Part shown: positions 1-9,142 of the stretch, one piece after another
Numbering within the stretch: the first letter of the stretch is position 1
How the letters are laid out: the number at the start of each line of letters is the position of its first letter
DNA from: Pseudohongiella sp.
GTDB taxonomy: Bacteria > Pseudomonadota > Gammaproteobacteria > Pseudomonadales > Pseudohongiellaceae
Length of the DNA: 33,862 nt
Reading direction: 5' to 3'
Assembly: GCA_013204155.1 (NCBI GenBank)
Contig: JABMOK010000068.1
Location: 1-33,862, forward strand
Position numbers and translations under genes: made by a program
Notes under the pieces: generated by a model
Told to the model about the DNA's origin: nothing
The model's input: the letters and a program-made list of their open reading frames with translations, nothing else
Database searches by the model: none

Positions 1-1349
1 CTGAAGCTGAGTTTATTAAAATAGTCCGCCGATTGAGCGACAGTCATTGCGGTGACGGCAGGCAGATTCAGGCCCTTGATCAGCACATGGCGCGCGTCTC
101 TTTTTAAACGCGTGCCCGCACAATCTGGACATGACTGAGAGCTTAGATATTTGCCTAACTCTTCCTGCACCGTGCTGGATTCGGTTTCTCGATAGCGGCG
201 CTCCATATTTGGCAAGATGCCTTCGAAGGGGTGGCTACGGGTAACGGTATCGCCGCGGTCATTCACGTAGTGGAAGTCAATGACTTCATTGCCACTGCCG
301 CGCAGGATATGATTTTGATGCTTCTTGGAAAGTTTGTTAAACGGCGTCTCGACGGTAAAGTGGTAATGTGCCGCCAGAGAAGTCAGCATTTGAAAGTAAT
401 AGATATTGCGGCGATCCCAACCACGAATGGCGCCCTCGGCCAGAGCCAATGCGTCATCGGTGATGATGCGCTGTTGATCGAAAAATTGCTTCACTCCCAA
501 TCCATCACAACCGGAGCAGGCTCCAGCTGGATTATTAAAGGAAAACAGTCGCGGTTCGAGTTCCGAAATGCTGTGGCCGCACTGCGGGCAAGCGAATAAG
601 GCGGAGAAAACCAGATCTTCCTGTTGCTCGTTGGTCTCTGTCAGGCTGACAATAGCCAGGCCATTAGCGAGTTGAATGGCCGTCTCGAAGCTTTCAGCCA
701 GTCGCTGTTCGAGTCCCGGTTTGATCTTGAGCCGGTCTATCACTACATCGATTGAGTGCTTCTTGTTTTTTTCCAGATCGGGTGGATAGTCAATTTCACA
801 AACCAGACCATTCACTCGGGCGCGGATAAATCCGCTGCTGCGCAGTTCGTTGAATACATGTAAATGTTCGCCCTTGCGCTCGCGGATTACGGGGGCAAGT
901 ATCATGATGCGGCTGTCCAGGGGCAGCTCCATCACCTTGTCCACCATCTGGCTTACGGTTTGCGCCTGTAACTTGATGTTGTGATCAGGACAGTGGGGCT
1001 CTCCTACACGGGCGAAGAGCAAACGCAAGTAGTCGTATATCTCGGTTATGGTGCCAACCGTCGAGCGAGGGTTATGTGAGGTTGATTTTTGTTCAATGGA
1101 AATCGCCGGAGACAGGCCCTCAATATGGTCAATATCCGGTTTTTCCATCATTGAGAGAAATTGTCGTGCGTAAGTGGACAGGGATTCGACGTAGCGGCGT
1201 TGGCCTTCGGCATACAGGGTATCGAAGGCCAGGGAAGATTTGCCTGAGCCGGACAAGCCGGTGATAACTACCAGCTTGTCGCGGGGGATAGTGATGTCGA
1301 TATTTTTTAGATTATGGGTGCGCGCACCCTGTACTACAATCTGGGCCAT
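1..1349 (-). CDS. uvrA: UvrA, excinuclease ABC subunit A (N-terminal 449 residues, runs off left edge)
   Basis: UvrA is the DNA-damage-sensing ATPase of UvrABC nucleotide excision repair, acting in the cytoplasm as a dimer with UvrB. Translating the minus strand from the ATG at 1349 gives a continuous frame to the window edge. It opens with [18 protein letters not shown], then Walker [10 protein letters not shown] at residues 31-39, the conserved stretch [15 protein letters not shown], and two Cys-pair elements (CPQC and CSGC, about residues 250-290) typical of the first zinc module. A further CPDC lies near residue 420. The family is about 940 residues, so roughly half is present and the second ATPase domain lies outside. 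It diverges from ssb, the arrangement also known in E. coli. There is no strong Shine-Dalgarno, only a weak GAG about 7 bases upstream. Confidence 0.97.
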   Translation of the reverse strand, partial: MAQIVVQGARTHNLKNIDITIPRDKLVVITGLSGSGKSSLAFDTLYAEGQRRYVESLSTYARQFLSMMEKPDIDHIEGLSPAISIEQKSTSHNPRSTVGTITEIYDYLRLLFARVGEPHCPDHNIKLQAQTVSQMVDKVMELPLDSRIMILAPVIRERKGEHLHVFNELRSSGFIRARVNGLVCEIDYPPDLEKNKKHSIDVVIDRLKIKPGLEQRLAESFETAIQLANGLAIVSLTETNEQQEDLVFSALFACPQCGHSISELEPRLFSFNNPAGACSGCDGLGVKQFFDQQRIITDDALALAEGAIRGWDRRNIYYFQMLTSLAAHYHFTVETPFNKLSKKHQNHILRGSGNEVIDFHYVNDRGDTVTRSHPFEGILPNMERRYRETESSTVQEELGKYLSSQSCPDCAGTRLKRDARHVLIKGLNLPAVTAMTVAQSADYFNKLSF

Positions 1350-1523
1350 GAGGAGCTCAATTCGGTTGGCGGAACAGAGCATTATCTGCAATTCTACACA
1401 CCCGAGTAAAGCGCCGCCTGAAAATAGTGAAAGTGGAGTTAATTCTCGGGAAAATTTCTAAAGCAAGCGAGCATGATATACACTAACAAATCTGATCGAG
1501 AGTAACCTATTAAATAACCAGCA

Positions 1524-1539
1524 ATCTGATAAATCAGAT
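1524..1539. promoter_or_regulatory. Palindrome in the uvrA-ssb divergent intergenic region
   Basis: A 7-bp inverted repeat, ATCTGAT-AA-ATCAGAT, lies 19 bases upstream of the ssb start codon. A third direct copy of the half-site ATCTGAT lies at 1490-1496. The symmetry and position suggest an operator for ssb or for both genes. The spacing does not match the E. coli LexA box (CTGT-N8-ACAG), and no canonical LexA box was seen between 1350 and 1558. The binding factor is unknown. Confidence 0.4.
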
Positions 1540-1547
1540 GTAGCAGC

Positions 1548-1552
1548 GGAGG
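1548..1552 (+). promoter_or_regulatory. Strong Shine-Dalgarno that fixes the GTG start of ssb
   Basis: GGAGG lies six bases upstream of the GTG at 1559. No ATG gives the conserved N-terminus, so this site decides the ssb start. Confidence 0.8.
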
Positions 1553-1558
1553 CAGGCA

Positions 1559-2047
1559 GTGGCAAGTCGGGGTGTAAATAAAGTAATTCTTGTGGGAAAT
1601 GTCGGTAACGACCCTGAGTTCCGGGTTATGCCAAATGGCAACGGTGTTGCCAATGTCTCAATTGCGACCAGCGAAGCCTGGAAAGACAAGACTTCCGGTG
1701 AACAACAAGAAAAGACAGAGTGGCATCGAGTGATATTCTTCAACCGTCTGGCTGAAATCGTTGAGCAGTATGTTAAGAAAGGCTCCAAGCTGTATATAGA
1801 AGGGAGACTGCAAACGCGTTCCTGGGAACAGGATGGCGTGAAGCGCTACACCACGGAAATTGTAGCCTCTGAGATGCAGATGCTGGATTCTCGCGGGGGA
1901 GCCGGTGCCAGCCCTGGAGATAATCCATTCGGCCAGAATCAGACCTCTCAGCCTTCGCAATCGTCAGCACAATCTTCGTCACAAGCCGCCACCCAACAGT
2001 CGGCACCGGCTAATTTCGATAATTTCGATGACGATATCCCCTTCTAG
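1559..2047 (+). CDS. ssb: Single-stranded DNA-binding protein SSB
   Basis: SSB is the tetrameric protein that coats single-stranded DNA during replication, recombination and repair. The product has 162 residues, normal for the family. Residues 1-110 form the OB fold, with the conserved start [16 protein letters not shown], the segment [15 protein letters not shown] and [14 protein letters not shown] flexible Gly/Ser/Gln/Pro linker follows (about 112-152). The acidic tip ends in DDDIPF, which docks partner proteins such as RecQ, ExoI and PriA. It starts with GTG, supported by GGAGG six bases upstream. It is divergent from uvrA, and hairpins follow its stop. Confidence 0.98.
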   Translation: MASRGVNKVILVGNVGNDPEFRVMPNGNGVANVSIATSEAWKDKTSGEQQEKTEWHRVIFFNRLAEIVEQYVKKGSKLYIEGRLQTRSWEQDGVKRYTTEIVASEMQMLDSRGGAGASPGDNPFGQNQTSQPSQSSAQSSSQAATQQSAPANFDNFDDDIPF

Positions 2048-2072
2048 AGATTCCTTACACGAGCGTCGCCAA

Positions 2073-2155
2073 TGATCTTGTTCGCTCTGGCCAAGATCAG
2101 AAGCATGCAAAATGCTGTCAAGCAGAAGCAGGGTACAGACCAGCTTCTGCTTGAC
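2073..2155 (+). terminator. Cluster of three hairpins downstream of ssb
   Basis: Three inverted repeats follow one another 26 bases after the ssb stop. TGATCTTG/CAAGATCA spans 2073-2099 (8-bp stem, 11-base loop). GCAT/ATGC spans 2103-2115. GTCAAGCAGAAGC/GCTTCTGCTTGAC spans 2117-2155 (perfect 13-bp stem, 13-base loop). The last is strong enough to stall polymerase or protect a 3' end, but no T run follows it. A Rho-dependent end, RNA-stabilising structure or dispersed repeat is as possible as a classic intrinsic terminator. Confidence 0.55.
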
Positions 2156-2217
2156 TTCGTCCCGGGTTCGATCAAACTTTAACCCATGTCTATTCGAATC
2201 ATAGCGGCTCGCCCCAC

Positions 2218-3165
2218 ATGAAATTGTTTCTGGTCGGCGGCAATAGCCCAACGGGGAAGGATTTAATTGAAATTTTGCGGCGGAACAAAATTCGATTTAT
2301 CGCGCCCGCCGATAAACATTTCGATCCCGATAATGGCGTCGCCATTGCCAAGCTGATTACCGATTTCGCGCCAAGCCAATTGATAAATATGGCGGATTTT
2401 ATTTCCCGAAATCATAGCGCCCTGAAACGGGCTCAGTCCTCTGAACATCGCTGTGAGCAAATTAATACATTGCTACCAGGCGTCCTGGCTGAAATTTGTA
2501 ATCATCTTAATATTCCCATGCTGCATCTTTCCAATGCTTATGTATTCGACGGCGAAAAGAAATTGGGCTACAACGAGAATGATGAGCCAAACCCTCAAGG
2601 TGTTTATGGTCATTGTTCTTTGGCGGGTGAATTGGCAGTTCAGCAACATCCCGCGCACATCATTATTCGTTCCGGCTGGTTGTTCGGGCAGCATAAGAAG
2701 GGATTGATAAAGTCCTGGATTGGTTCAATAAAGAAGCACGAGGGCGAGATATCTGTGTGGCGAAGGAGCCTTAGTCCTACGCCCACTGCGAATTTGGCGG
2801 CGGCTATACTCGCGGTTGCACAACAGATTGACTGTGAAGCCAATGTTTGGGGGACTTATCACTACAGTGGATTGGAAACCAAAAAGGAAATCGAGTTTGC
2901 CCGCCAGACGTTGCAATATGCGGCCAATCACGACGAGGAAATCTACCAGTTACTCGATCGCATAAAGATTACCGAGCGGCAGGCAAGGCCGCGGGAAATA
3001 CTAAACTCAACTCTTTCCAGTAAAAAATTATTCGACACCTTTGGTATTAAGACCAAGTCCTGGCACGGTAATCTGAAGGAAACTATCCAAACCCTGTATG
3101 TTGATCGATTACCGTCTGCGGGTAATGACTTTACACATTCATCGACTGAATCCTACGATGCCTGA
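2218..3165 (+). CDS. RmlD-like NAD-dependent sugar-nucleotide reductase family protein, probably catalytically degenerate
   Basis: The 315-residue product matches the extended short-chain dehydrogenase fold of dTDP-4-dehydrorhamnose reductase (RmlD). It has a Rossmann start MKLFLVGG, the segment LSNAYVFDG at 104-112, and YGHCSLAGE at 130-138. In true RmlD these last two read STDYVF and YGKTKLAGE, supplying the catalytic Thr, Tyr and Lys. Here the Tyr (130) is kept, but Thr is replaced by Asn106 and Lys by Ser134. The glycine-rich loop is also loose (GGNSPTG rather than GxxGxxG). It sits nine bases upstream of moeA and away from rhamnose genes, so it is unlikely to make dTDP-rhamnose. It may bind a nucleotide without turnover or have another role. 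The Shine-Dalgarno is poor. Confidence 0.75.
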   Translation: MKLFLVGGNSPTGKDLIEILRRNKIRFIAPADKHFDPDNGVAIAKLITDFAPSQLINMADFISRNHSALKRAQSSEHRCEQINTLLPGVLAEICNHLNIPMLHLSNAYVFDGEKKLGYNENDEPNPQGVYGHCSLAGELAVQQHPAHIIIRSGWLFGQHKKGLIKSWIGSIKKHEGEISVWRRSLSPTPTANLAAAILAVAQQIDCEANVWGTYHYSGLETKKEIEFARQTLQYAANHDEEIYQLLDRIKITERQARPREILNSTLSSKKLFDTFGIKTKSWHGNLKETIQTLYVDRLPSAGNDFTHSSTESYDA

Positions 3166-3174
3166 GATCAAACC

Positions 3175-4404
3175 ATGAATCAGACCAGTAAAAGTCGACT
3201 CACCCCGATTGATGCGGCAATCGATGCATTGCTGCAGAATCTTCCCGTCATTGAGGAAACGGAAACGGTAGCGCTGTTGAGCGCGAATGGCCGGATACTG
3301 GCCGAAGATTGCGTTGCAGAGATTAATGTCCCCTCCCAGGCGAATAGCGCGATGGATGGTTATGCGATTCGCGTGGAAGATTTAGAGGGCGAGACTGGCA
3401 CTCTCGCGGTTAGTCAAAGAATTGCGGCGGGTGAGCTTGGTGTCCAGTTAAATTCCGGGGAGGCGGCACGAATATTTACCGGAGCCCCGATTCCACCTGG
3501 CGCCAATGCGGTGGTAATGCAGGAGAATTGTTCTTTAAGCGGCGAGCAGCTGACAATCCTGCAGAAGGTCAGCCGTGGTGAAAATCTGCGGCAAGCAGGT
3601 GAAGACGTCGCCGCCGGTAGCCGGCTTTTTCAAGCCGGTCATCGCTTGCGGCCACAGGATGTCGGTCTGCTTGCGGCTATCGGTAAAAGCCGGGTTGAAG
3701 TCAAGCGCCAACTAAGAGTCGCTTTAATGACAACCGGTGACGAATTGGTGCAACCCGGCACTGAATTGAAAGCAGGGCAGATCTATAATTCAAACTACTA
3801 TACGCTCTGCGCAATGCTGAATGCGCTGAATGCGGAGGTTTTGGACTTCGGCATAATCGGCGATGATTTCAACAGCACGAGAACGGCATTGAGAGAGGCT
3901 GCGGCGGCGGCCGATTGCATAATCAGTACCGGTGGCGTTTCAGTGGGTGAGGAAGATCATGTGAAGGCCGCCGTTGAAGCGGAAGGTTCTCTGCAGATAT
4001 GGAAATTGGCAATCAAACCCGGCAAGCCATTGGCCTGTGGCATTGTAGAGGGAATCCCATTCTTCGGCTTGCCGGGCAACCCGGTATCGGCGTTTGTCAC
4101 CTTTGCGTTGGTGGTGAGACCCTGTCTGTTGAGTATGCTAACTTGCCTAAACCCCTTCGCCCAAAGATTTAACATCAATGCCGGCTTTACGGCGTTAAAA
4201 TCCGGCGAGCGGCAGGAGTATATGCGCTGCGTGATTGCCGATGATGAGCGAAGTGGCTTGCAGCTACTACCCTTTGGCAATCAAAGCTCCGGTGTCGGGG
4301 CATCTCTTAGTAACGCGGCCGGGCTTGCAATAATTCCGCCCTATACTTCCATCGCTATCGGCGATAGTCTTGATTTTATTCCTTTTTCCGAAATACTGAA
4401 TTAG
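3175..4404 (+). CDS. moeA: Molybdopterin molybdenumtransferase MoeA
   Basis: MoeA inserts molybdate into adenylylated molybdopterin, the last common step of molybdenum cofactor synthesis, in the cytoplasm. At 409 residues it has normal length. Hallmarks are the N-terminal SANGRILAEDC segment, NSAMDGYA near residue 60, the MoeA/MogA-type domain with TTGDEL and GGVSVGEED (residues 253-261), and LPGNPVSAF (299-307). A beta-barrel C-terminal domain IV ends the protein. It lies nine bases after the RmlD-like gene and 32 bases before a lipoprotein gene on the same strand, so co-transcription is likely. No other molybdenum-cofactor gene is in the window. Confidence 0.96.
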   Translation: MNQTSKSRLTPIDAAIDALLQNLPVIEETETVALLSANGRILAEDCVAEINVPSQANSAMDGYAIRVEDLEGETGTLAVSQRIAAGELGVQLNSGEAARIFTGAPIPPGANAVVMQENCSLSGEQLTILQKVSRGENLRQAGEDVAAGSRLFQAGHRLRPQDVGLLAAIGKSRVEVKRQLRVALMTTGDELVQPGTELKAGQIYNSNYYTLCAMLNALNAEVLDFGIIGDDFNSTRTALREAAAAADCIISTGGVSVGEEDHVKAAVEAEGSLQIWKLAIKPGKPLACGIVEGIPFFGLPGNPVSAFVTFALVVRPCLLSMLTCLNPFAQRFNINAGFTALKSGERQEYMRCVIADDERSGLQLLPFGNQSSGVGASLSNAAGLAIIPPYTSIAIGDSLDFIPFSEILN

Positions 4405-4436
4405 GGCAGCTCTGGTTCTACTCAAAGTCTTTTGTG

Positions 4437-5162
4437 ATGCGAAATCTTTCTACAATTCTTGTTATCGGCGTAATTTTACTCGGCTGTGTGTCGCAACAAC
4501 CGGTGCCTGCCGCGGCGACAGACGATAGTTCAAGCGCGAACCTGAGGGTCAGGGTGTTATCTGATGGGCGGGTTGTATCCGGCTCGACTCCTGTTGATCA
4601 ACAGCGTTTACTGGCGGATATTTTGTATGAGGCACTCCAGGCGCTGAGTGACGACCGGCTATTAACGCCTATCGATGACAATGCGCACGCCCGGTTCAGG
4701 CGGGTGCTGGCCTATGATTCTGATAACCCGATCGCCCTGCAGGGAATCCAGGATATAGTGCTTCGTTATCTGGAGTTATGCGAACAATCTATGCATCGCG
4801 GTCTGTTTGAAGAAGCCAGTACGATGCTGGATAGAGCCCGCTTTGTCGATGCAGATCATCCGGATATCGAGAGAGTGTCACTCGCCCTGGAAGCGGAAAT
4901 GAGTTCTGCAGATCTGTTTTTTGCACTGGATGATAGAGAATTTTCCCGTCGCACGGAGCAGGCCCAGAATCAACTTGTGGATATAGCCCTCCAGGCGAAA
5001 CAGCATAGTGCCCTCTTTCTTATTACCGCGCCAAATGATGATCTTGCCCGCTGGATGGTTTCTGTCATGAGGGAAGCGGTTACTGGTTATCGATTGCGAG
5101 GAAATATTGAATTGGCTAGCCGAACCAGTATACGTCTGCGATTGCCCGCTATTGCGGATTAA
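4437..5162 (+). CDS. Lipoprotein with TPR-like helices, unknown function
   Basis: The 241-residue product begins with a short lipoprotein signal, MRNLSTILVIGVILLGC, with a lipobox ending at Cys17. The mature part reads as paired helices like tetratricopeptide repeats, for example RFRRVLAYDSDNPIALQGI and the following helix pairs to about residue 145, ending in a less helical C-terminus. It is probably an outer-membrane lipoprotein scaffold facing the periplasm. I chose the ATG at 4437 over the GTG three bases upstream because only one is needed and the signal starts naturally there. It follows moeA by 32 bases. No specific family is recognised. Confidence 0.8.
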   Translation: MRNLSTILVIGVILLGCVSQQPVPAAATDDSSSANLRVRVLSDGRVVSGSTPVDQQRLLADILYEALQALSDDRLLTPIDDNAHARFRRVLAYDSDNPIALQGIQDIVLRYLELCEQSMHRGLFEEASTMLDRARFVDADHPDIERVSLALEAEMSSADLFFALDDREFSRRTEQAQNQLVDIALQAKQHSALFLITAPNDDLARWMVSVMREAVTGYRLRGNIELASRTSIRLRLPAIAD

Positions 5163-5286
5163 TGGCGATGAAGTGGTGAGCAGAACCCAGACGATTTTGC
5201 CTGTGATTTTGCTTGTGAATACAGCTTGATGTGGTAAATCGCAGGCTAAATTCAAAGTCGAAGCTTGAATGGAGTAAATTGATTTC

Positions 5287-6363
5287 ATGTTCTGGACTAC
5301 TATCAAACGAAAGCTTTTCTGGCCCTTTTCATGGTTCAGTTCATGGCTTGGCTCATGCTTCAGTTTCACTGGCGAGGGTAGTTTTTGGAAAAAACTGATA
5401 GTGACTGGCTTGGGGTTGATGCTAATCCTGATCTTGTTGACTGGAATGGTTTGGAGCAGAGAGCCTGCGCCATTTTCGGTTGCGCAGAACACCGAGCAGA
5501 AGCTGGCAGTAAATGGTAGTGAGTATGTGGTCGGCAGTACCACCACCGCGGCACTGATTAGAGTTGCCCAGACATTATTAGACAAGCCAGGGGGATACTT
5601 AAGTAACGATGTCATGCCGCCTGGCCTTTACTTGGACAATATCGCAAATTGGGAATTTGGCGCCCTGGTTCAGGTGCGTGATCTGACCCGGGCGTTTCGA
5701 GAAAACTTTAGTCGCTCTCAATCGCAGTCTACAGAAGATCCGGATCTCATTATTGCCGAACCAAATTTTCAGATTAATAGCGACAGCTGGCTGTTCCCGC
5801 CCTCTGAGAGTGAGTATCGAGCGGCGATCGCGCGGCTGGATTCCTATAGTGTACGTATAGCTGATCCGCTCAATAGCGATGCTCAGTTTTATGCCCGCGC
5901 AGACAATCTCTCCAACTGGTTGCTAAATGTCGAGTCGAGACTGGGAAGTTTGTCGCAACGTTTAAGCGCCAGCGTAAGACAACAGCGCATTAATCTGGAT
6001 ACCGCCGGGGAGCAGGGTGCGACACAATCTACCCCGGTTCGACAGGAAGTCTCGGTGAAAACCCCATGGAGTGAGATTGACGATGTCTTTTATGAGGCAC
6101 GTGGCACTACCTGGGCACTGTTGCATTTTCTACAGGCAGTAGAAATAGATTTTCAACAAGTATTGGAAGACAAAAATGCAATGGCGAGTCTGGATCAGAT
6201 AATCAAAGATTTGGAAGCCAGCCAAAGAACGGTTATGTTCCCTTTAATATTGAATGGGTCAGGGTTTGGTATTTTCGCCAATCATTCACTGACCATGGCG
6301 AATTATATTTCCCGCGCCAATGCGGCCATTATCGATTTGCGCAGTTTGTTAGCACAGGGATAG
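5287..6363 (+). CDS. DUF2333 family membrane protein
   Basis: The 358-residue product matches the gammaproteobacterial DUF2333 family as I recall it. One transmembrane helix lies at about residues 36-57 after a short cytoplasmic segment, followed by a large periplasmic domain. That domain contains GGYLSNDVMPPGLYLDNI, WEFGALVQVRDLTRAFRENFSRSQSQ and a C-terminal TWALLHFLQAVEIDF segment. Function is not known for the family. The cytoplasmic stretch contains a 12-bp triplication at 5328-5363 (see repeat). GGAG lies 12 bases before the ATG, rather far, so initiation may be inefficient. Confidence 0.85.
   Translation: MFWTTIKRKLFWPFSWFSSWLGSCFSFTGEGSFWKKLIVTGLGLMLILILLTGMVWSREPAPFSVAQNTEQKLAVNGSEYVVGSTTTAALIRVAQTLLDKPGGYLSNDVMPPGLYLDNIANWEFGALVQVRDLTRAFRENFSRSQSQSTEDPDLIIAEPNFQINSDSWLFPPSESEYRAAIARLDSYSVRIADPLNSDAQFYARADNLSNWLLNVESRLGSLSQRLSASVRQQRINLDTAGEQGATQSTPVRQEVSVKTPWSEIDDVFYEARGTTWALLHFLQAVEIDFQQVLEDKNAMASLDQIIKDLEASQRTVMFPLILNGSGFGIFANHSLTMANYISRANAAIIDLRSLLAQG
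5328..5363 (+). repeat. Three imperfect 12-bp tandem units inside the DUF2333 gene
   Basis: Units TTCATGGTTCAG, TTCATGGCTTGG and CTCATGCTTCAG run head to tail and encode the aromatic/Ser segment FSWFSSWLGSCFS just before the membrane helix. The reading frame is preserved because the unit is a multiple of three. Confidence 0.6.
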
Positions 6364-6433
6364 AATTTTTAATGCCGTGTGCCTGTCGCCGAAGAAAGCG
6401 TCACGAAAAATTTAACATTGATCGAGAATTTTC

Positions 6434-8176
6434 TTGAGTAGACCATTTTCCATTTCACGTTACCTGCCGATACTTGACTGGGGTCGGCGCTACAATAAAT
6501 CCAAGCTGATGGATGACACAGTAGCAGCCATCATCGTCGCTATCTTGCTCGTTCCGCAGGCGCTTGCCTATGCGCTGGTGGCTGGTATGCCGCCCGAAAC
6601 GGGCTTGTATGCGAGTATTTTCGGCCTCTTGGTATACGCATTATTTGGTACCAGCAAGACGGCATCTGTCGGACCTGTCGCAATACTTTCTTTGATGACC
6701 GCCGCCGCGCTTGCTAAGCTTTCTCTGTCAAACAGTAGTGAATATATTGCCGCTGCGCTTACCTTAACATTTCTCTCTGGAGTATTTCTCCTGTTATTGG
6801 GACTCTTACGCCTGGGATTTATGGCGAATTTCTTGTCTCAGCCAGTGATTAGCGCATTCGTTACTGCCTCCGCAATTCTTATCGCGCTTAGCCAAGTGCA
6901 GCATTTGTTCGGAGTATCTGCCAGTGGGCAGAACATGACCGAACTACTTGTGTCGCTATCGCAATCGATCTCGAATATCAATTTCATAACATTTAGTCTT
7001 GGAGTAGGGGCAATTGTGTTTATAGTGTGGTGTAAGTCTGGACTAAAAAATATCCTCTTGAGTTTAGGCATGCGGCGAGAGGCCGTGTCAATTGTCTCTA
7101 AAGTAGGTCCGGTGATGGCTGCACTGATTACGGCACTAATAGCCTACGAGTTTCGTCTTGATCTGCAGGGAGTTCAACTGCTGGGCAAGGTGCCCCAAGG
7201 TCTCCCGGGGTTAACCCTGCCAAACTTTTCTCTGGATCTCATTACCAATCTTTTGGGGTCGGCCGTGCTGCTGTCCATTATCGGTTTTGTCAGTTCTATC
7301 TCGGTCGCGCAAACTCTGGCGGCGAGGCGCAGAGAACGAATCGATCTCGATCAGGAGTTGGTCGGCTTGGGAGCCGCCAATTTAGCGGCTTCATTTTCAG
7401 GCGGCTTCCCAATAGCGGGGGGATTTTCTCGCTCAGTGGTAAATTTCGATGCCGGTGCGGCAACTCCGGCCGCAGGACTGATGACGGCCATATTGATTGC
7501 GCTTGTTGCCTTGTTTTTCACGCCCATACTGTACTGGTTACCCAAGGTCTGTTTGGCCTCAATTATAATCGTGGCGACCTATCCCCTGATCAATTTTTCG
7601 ACTCTGGGAAAATCATGGAAATACTCAAAACCTGATTTCTCCGCGGTACTCATTACACTCCTTCTGACTCTGATGGTTGGTGTGGAAGTAGGAATTGCAG
7701 CCGGCGTTCTCGCTTCTGTCTTGATTCATCTGTACAAAACCTCACAACCACATGTCGCGGTGGTAGGGCGAGTTGCAGGCACTGAACACTTCAGAAATAT
7801 AAAGCGACACAAAGTTGAGACCTTTGATCATTTACTCTCTATACGAATAGATGAAAGCCTGTATTTCGCCAATACCCGATATTTGGAAGATCTTATATTT
7901 GCTTTGGTTGCCGAAAACCCCAAGGTGGAGCATGTGATCTTGATGTGTACTGCAGTCAACGAAATAGATATGAGCGCATTGGCAACTCTGCAGAAAATTA
8001 ACGAGACCCTGCTTGATCAGAATATCAGACTGCACCTCTCCGAAGTGAAGGGTCCGATTATGGACAGGTTGGTTGATACGGCTTTTTTCGCCGGGCTGAG
8101 CGGGAATAATTATTTAAGTCACAATCAGGCCGTAGAAGATTTAAAAGACCAGCAGCTTCCCCTGTCGGCTTTATGA
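6434..8176 (+). CDS. SulP family anion transporter with C-terminal STAS domain
   Basis: This is an inner-membrane permease of the SulP/SLC26 family, which imports sulfate, bicarbonate or other anions with H+ or Na+. At 580 residues it has normal length. The N-terminus has the family signature YLPILDWGRRY followed by DDTVAAIIVAILLVPQALAYA. Multiple hydrophobic helices run to about residue 430, and a STAS domain covers about 459-570 with the core VILMCTAVNEIDMSALATL. The start is TTG at 6434: the conserved YLPILDW lies upstream of the first in-frame ATG, and GAGA sits six bases before the TTG. The substrate cannot be assigned; no carbonic anhydrase or Cys biosynthesis gene is adjacent. It converges on the exchanger gene with only six bases between stops. 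Confidence 0.93.
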   Translation: MSRPFSISRYLPILDWGRRYNKSKLMDDTVAAIIVAILLVPQALAYALVAGMPPETGLYASIFGLLVYALFGTSKTASVGPVAILSLMTAAALAKLSLSNSSEYIAAALTLTFLSGVFLLLLGLLRLGFMANFLSQPVISAFVTASAILIALSQVQHLFGVSASGQNMTELLVSLSQSISNINFITFSLGVGAIVFIVWCKSGLKNILLSLGMRREAVSIVSKVGPVMAALITALIAYEFRLDLQGVQLLGKVPQGLPGLTLPNFSLDLITNLLGSAVLLSIIGFVSSISVAQTLAARRRERIDLDQELVGLGAANLAASFSGGFPIAGGFSRSVVNFDAGAATPAAGLMTAILIALVALFFTPILYWLPKVCLASIIIVATYPLINFSTLGKSWKYSKPDFSAVLITLLLTLMVGVEVGIAAGVLASVLIHLYKTSQPHVAVVGRVAGTEHFRNIKRHKVETFDHLLSIRIDESLYFANTRYLEDLIFALVAENPKVEHVILMCTAVNEIDMSALATLQKINETLLDQNIRLHLSEVKGPIMDRLVDTAFFAGLSGNNYLSHNQAVEDLKDQQLPLSAL

Positions 8177-8182
8177 GTTGGC

Positions 8183-9121
8183 TTATCCTTGTTGTGTAAC
8201 AAACACCAGGTAAACCCCATAGCCGGATAACAGAAAAACTCCTTCCATTCGACTCACGCTGAGACCGCTCCATGCCATGGGAAGCAAGAGCAAAGAGAAC
8301 AGCAGCATGATGACAAAATTCTGTAATACAAATTGATCTCCATTGATGCTGATGATGAGAGAAGAGACGCCCAGAATGCATAAAATATTAAACAGATTGG
8401 AGCCGAGAATATTACCAATCGCTATATCCGACTGTTTTCTCCAGGCGGCTACCAGGGATGTGGCTAACTCGGGAATACTGGTCCCAATGGCAACCACCGT
8501 GAGGCCCACGACCGCCTCACTGACTCCAGCCAGGGTCGCTAAAATAATCGCATTGTCCACAAATACCTGGCTTCCAAACACCAACAGTGCAATGCCTGAG
8601 ACGATGGCAAGTATGTTCAAGCTGGCTCCGCGGGCGAATATTTTGTGTGTTGTTAACACGCTGGATTCGGTCTCAGCCTTGGCCTGAACGTAATTAAAGC
8701 CGAGATAGGCGAACAGACCACTGCTAAGGATAATCCCGTCGAAGTAACCGAGTTGTCCATCCAATAGCAATAAGCCCATCAGTAGTGTGCTGGCGATTAG
8801 CAAGGGGATTTGTCTGCGCACCAGTTGTCGTTTAATTCGGATAGGGTGGACGAGCGCGGTTAGGCCGAGTATCAGGCCAATATTGGCGATATTGGATCCG
8901 ATTATATTGCCAAGCGCCAAGTCGCCATGGCCTGTAGTGGCGGACTTCACGCTGACAGCAAGTTCCGGCGCACTGGTGCCGAAGGCAACAATCGTCAAGC
9001 CTATTATCAGCGGAGATATGCCATACCTGATCGCGAGTTTGCTACTGCCACTCACCATCAGTTCCGCACCGATGCCCAGTAGCACAAATCCACAGAACAG
9101 GAAGAGAGTTGGAGTCAGCAT
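8183..9121 (-). CDS. CaxA/YrbG-type calcium/sodium antiporter
   Basis: The 312-residue product is an inner-membrane Ca2+:cation exchanger of the CaCA superfamily. It has the two inverted alpha-repeats: GLTIVAFGTSAPELAVS with GNIIGSNIANIGLILG in the first half, and GLTVVAIGTSIPELATS with GNILGSNLFNILCILG in the second. The ion-coordinating Glu and Asn of each repeat are present (PEL, GSN). About ten hydrophobic helices are visible. It starts 21 bases after the stop of the MDR oxidoreductase gene and probably shares its transcript. Confidence 0.95.
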   Translation of the reverse strand: MLTPTLFLFCGFVLLGIGAELMVSGSSKLAIRYGISPLIIGLTIVAFGTSAPELAVSVKSATTGHGDLALGNIIGSNIANIGLILGLTALVHPIRIKRQLVRRQIPLLIASTLLMGLLLLDGQLGYFDGIILSSGLFAYLGFNYVQAKAETESSVLTTHKIFARGASLNILAIVSGIALLVFGSQVFVDNAIILATLAGVSEAVVGLTVVAIGTSIPELATSLVAAWRKQSDIAIGNILGSNLFNILCILGVSSLIISINGDQFVLQNFVIMLLFSLLLLPMAWSGLSVSRMEGVFLLSGYGVYLVFVTQQG

Positions 9122-9142
9122 GGCAATCAGTCGCGAATCAAA

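Noticed and set aside
4878-5615. Long minus-strand frame of 245 codons
   Set aside because: It lies antisense to two well supported plus-strand genes (the TPR-like lipoprotein and the DUF2333 protein) and has no recognisable features.
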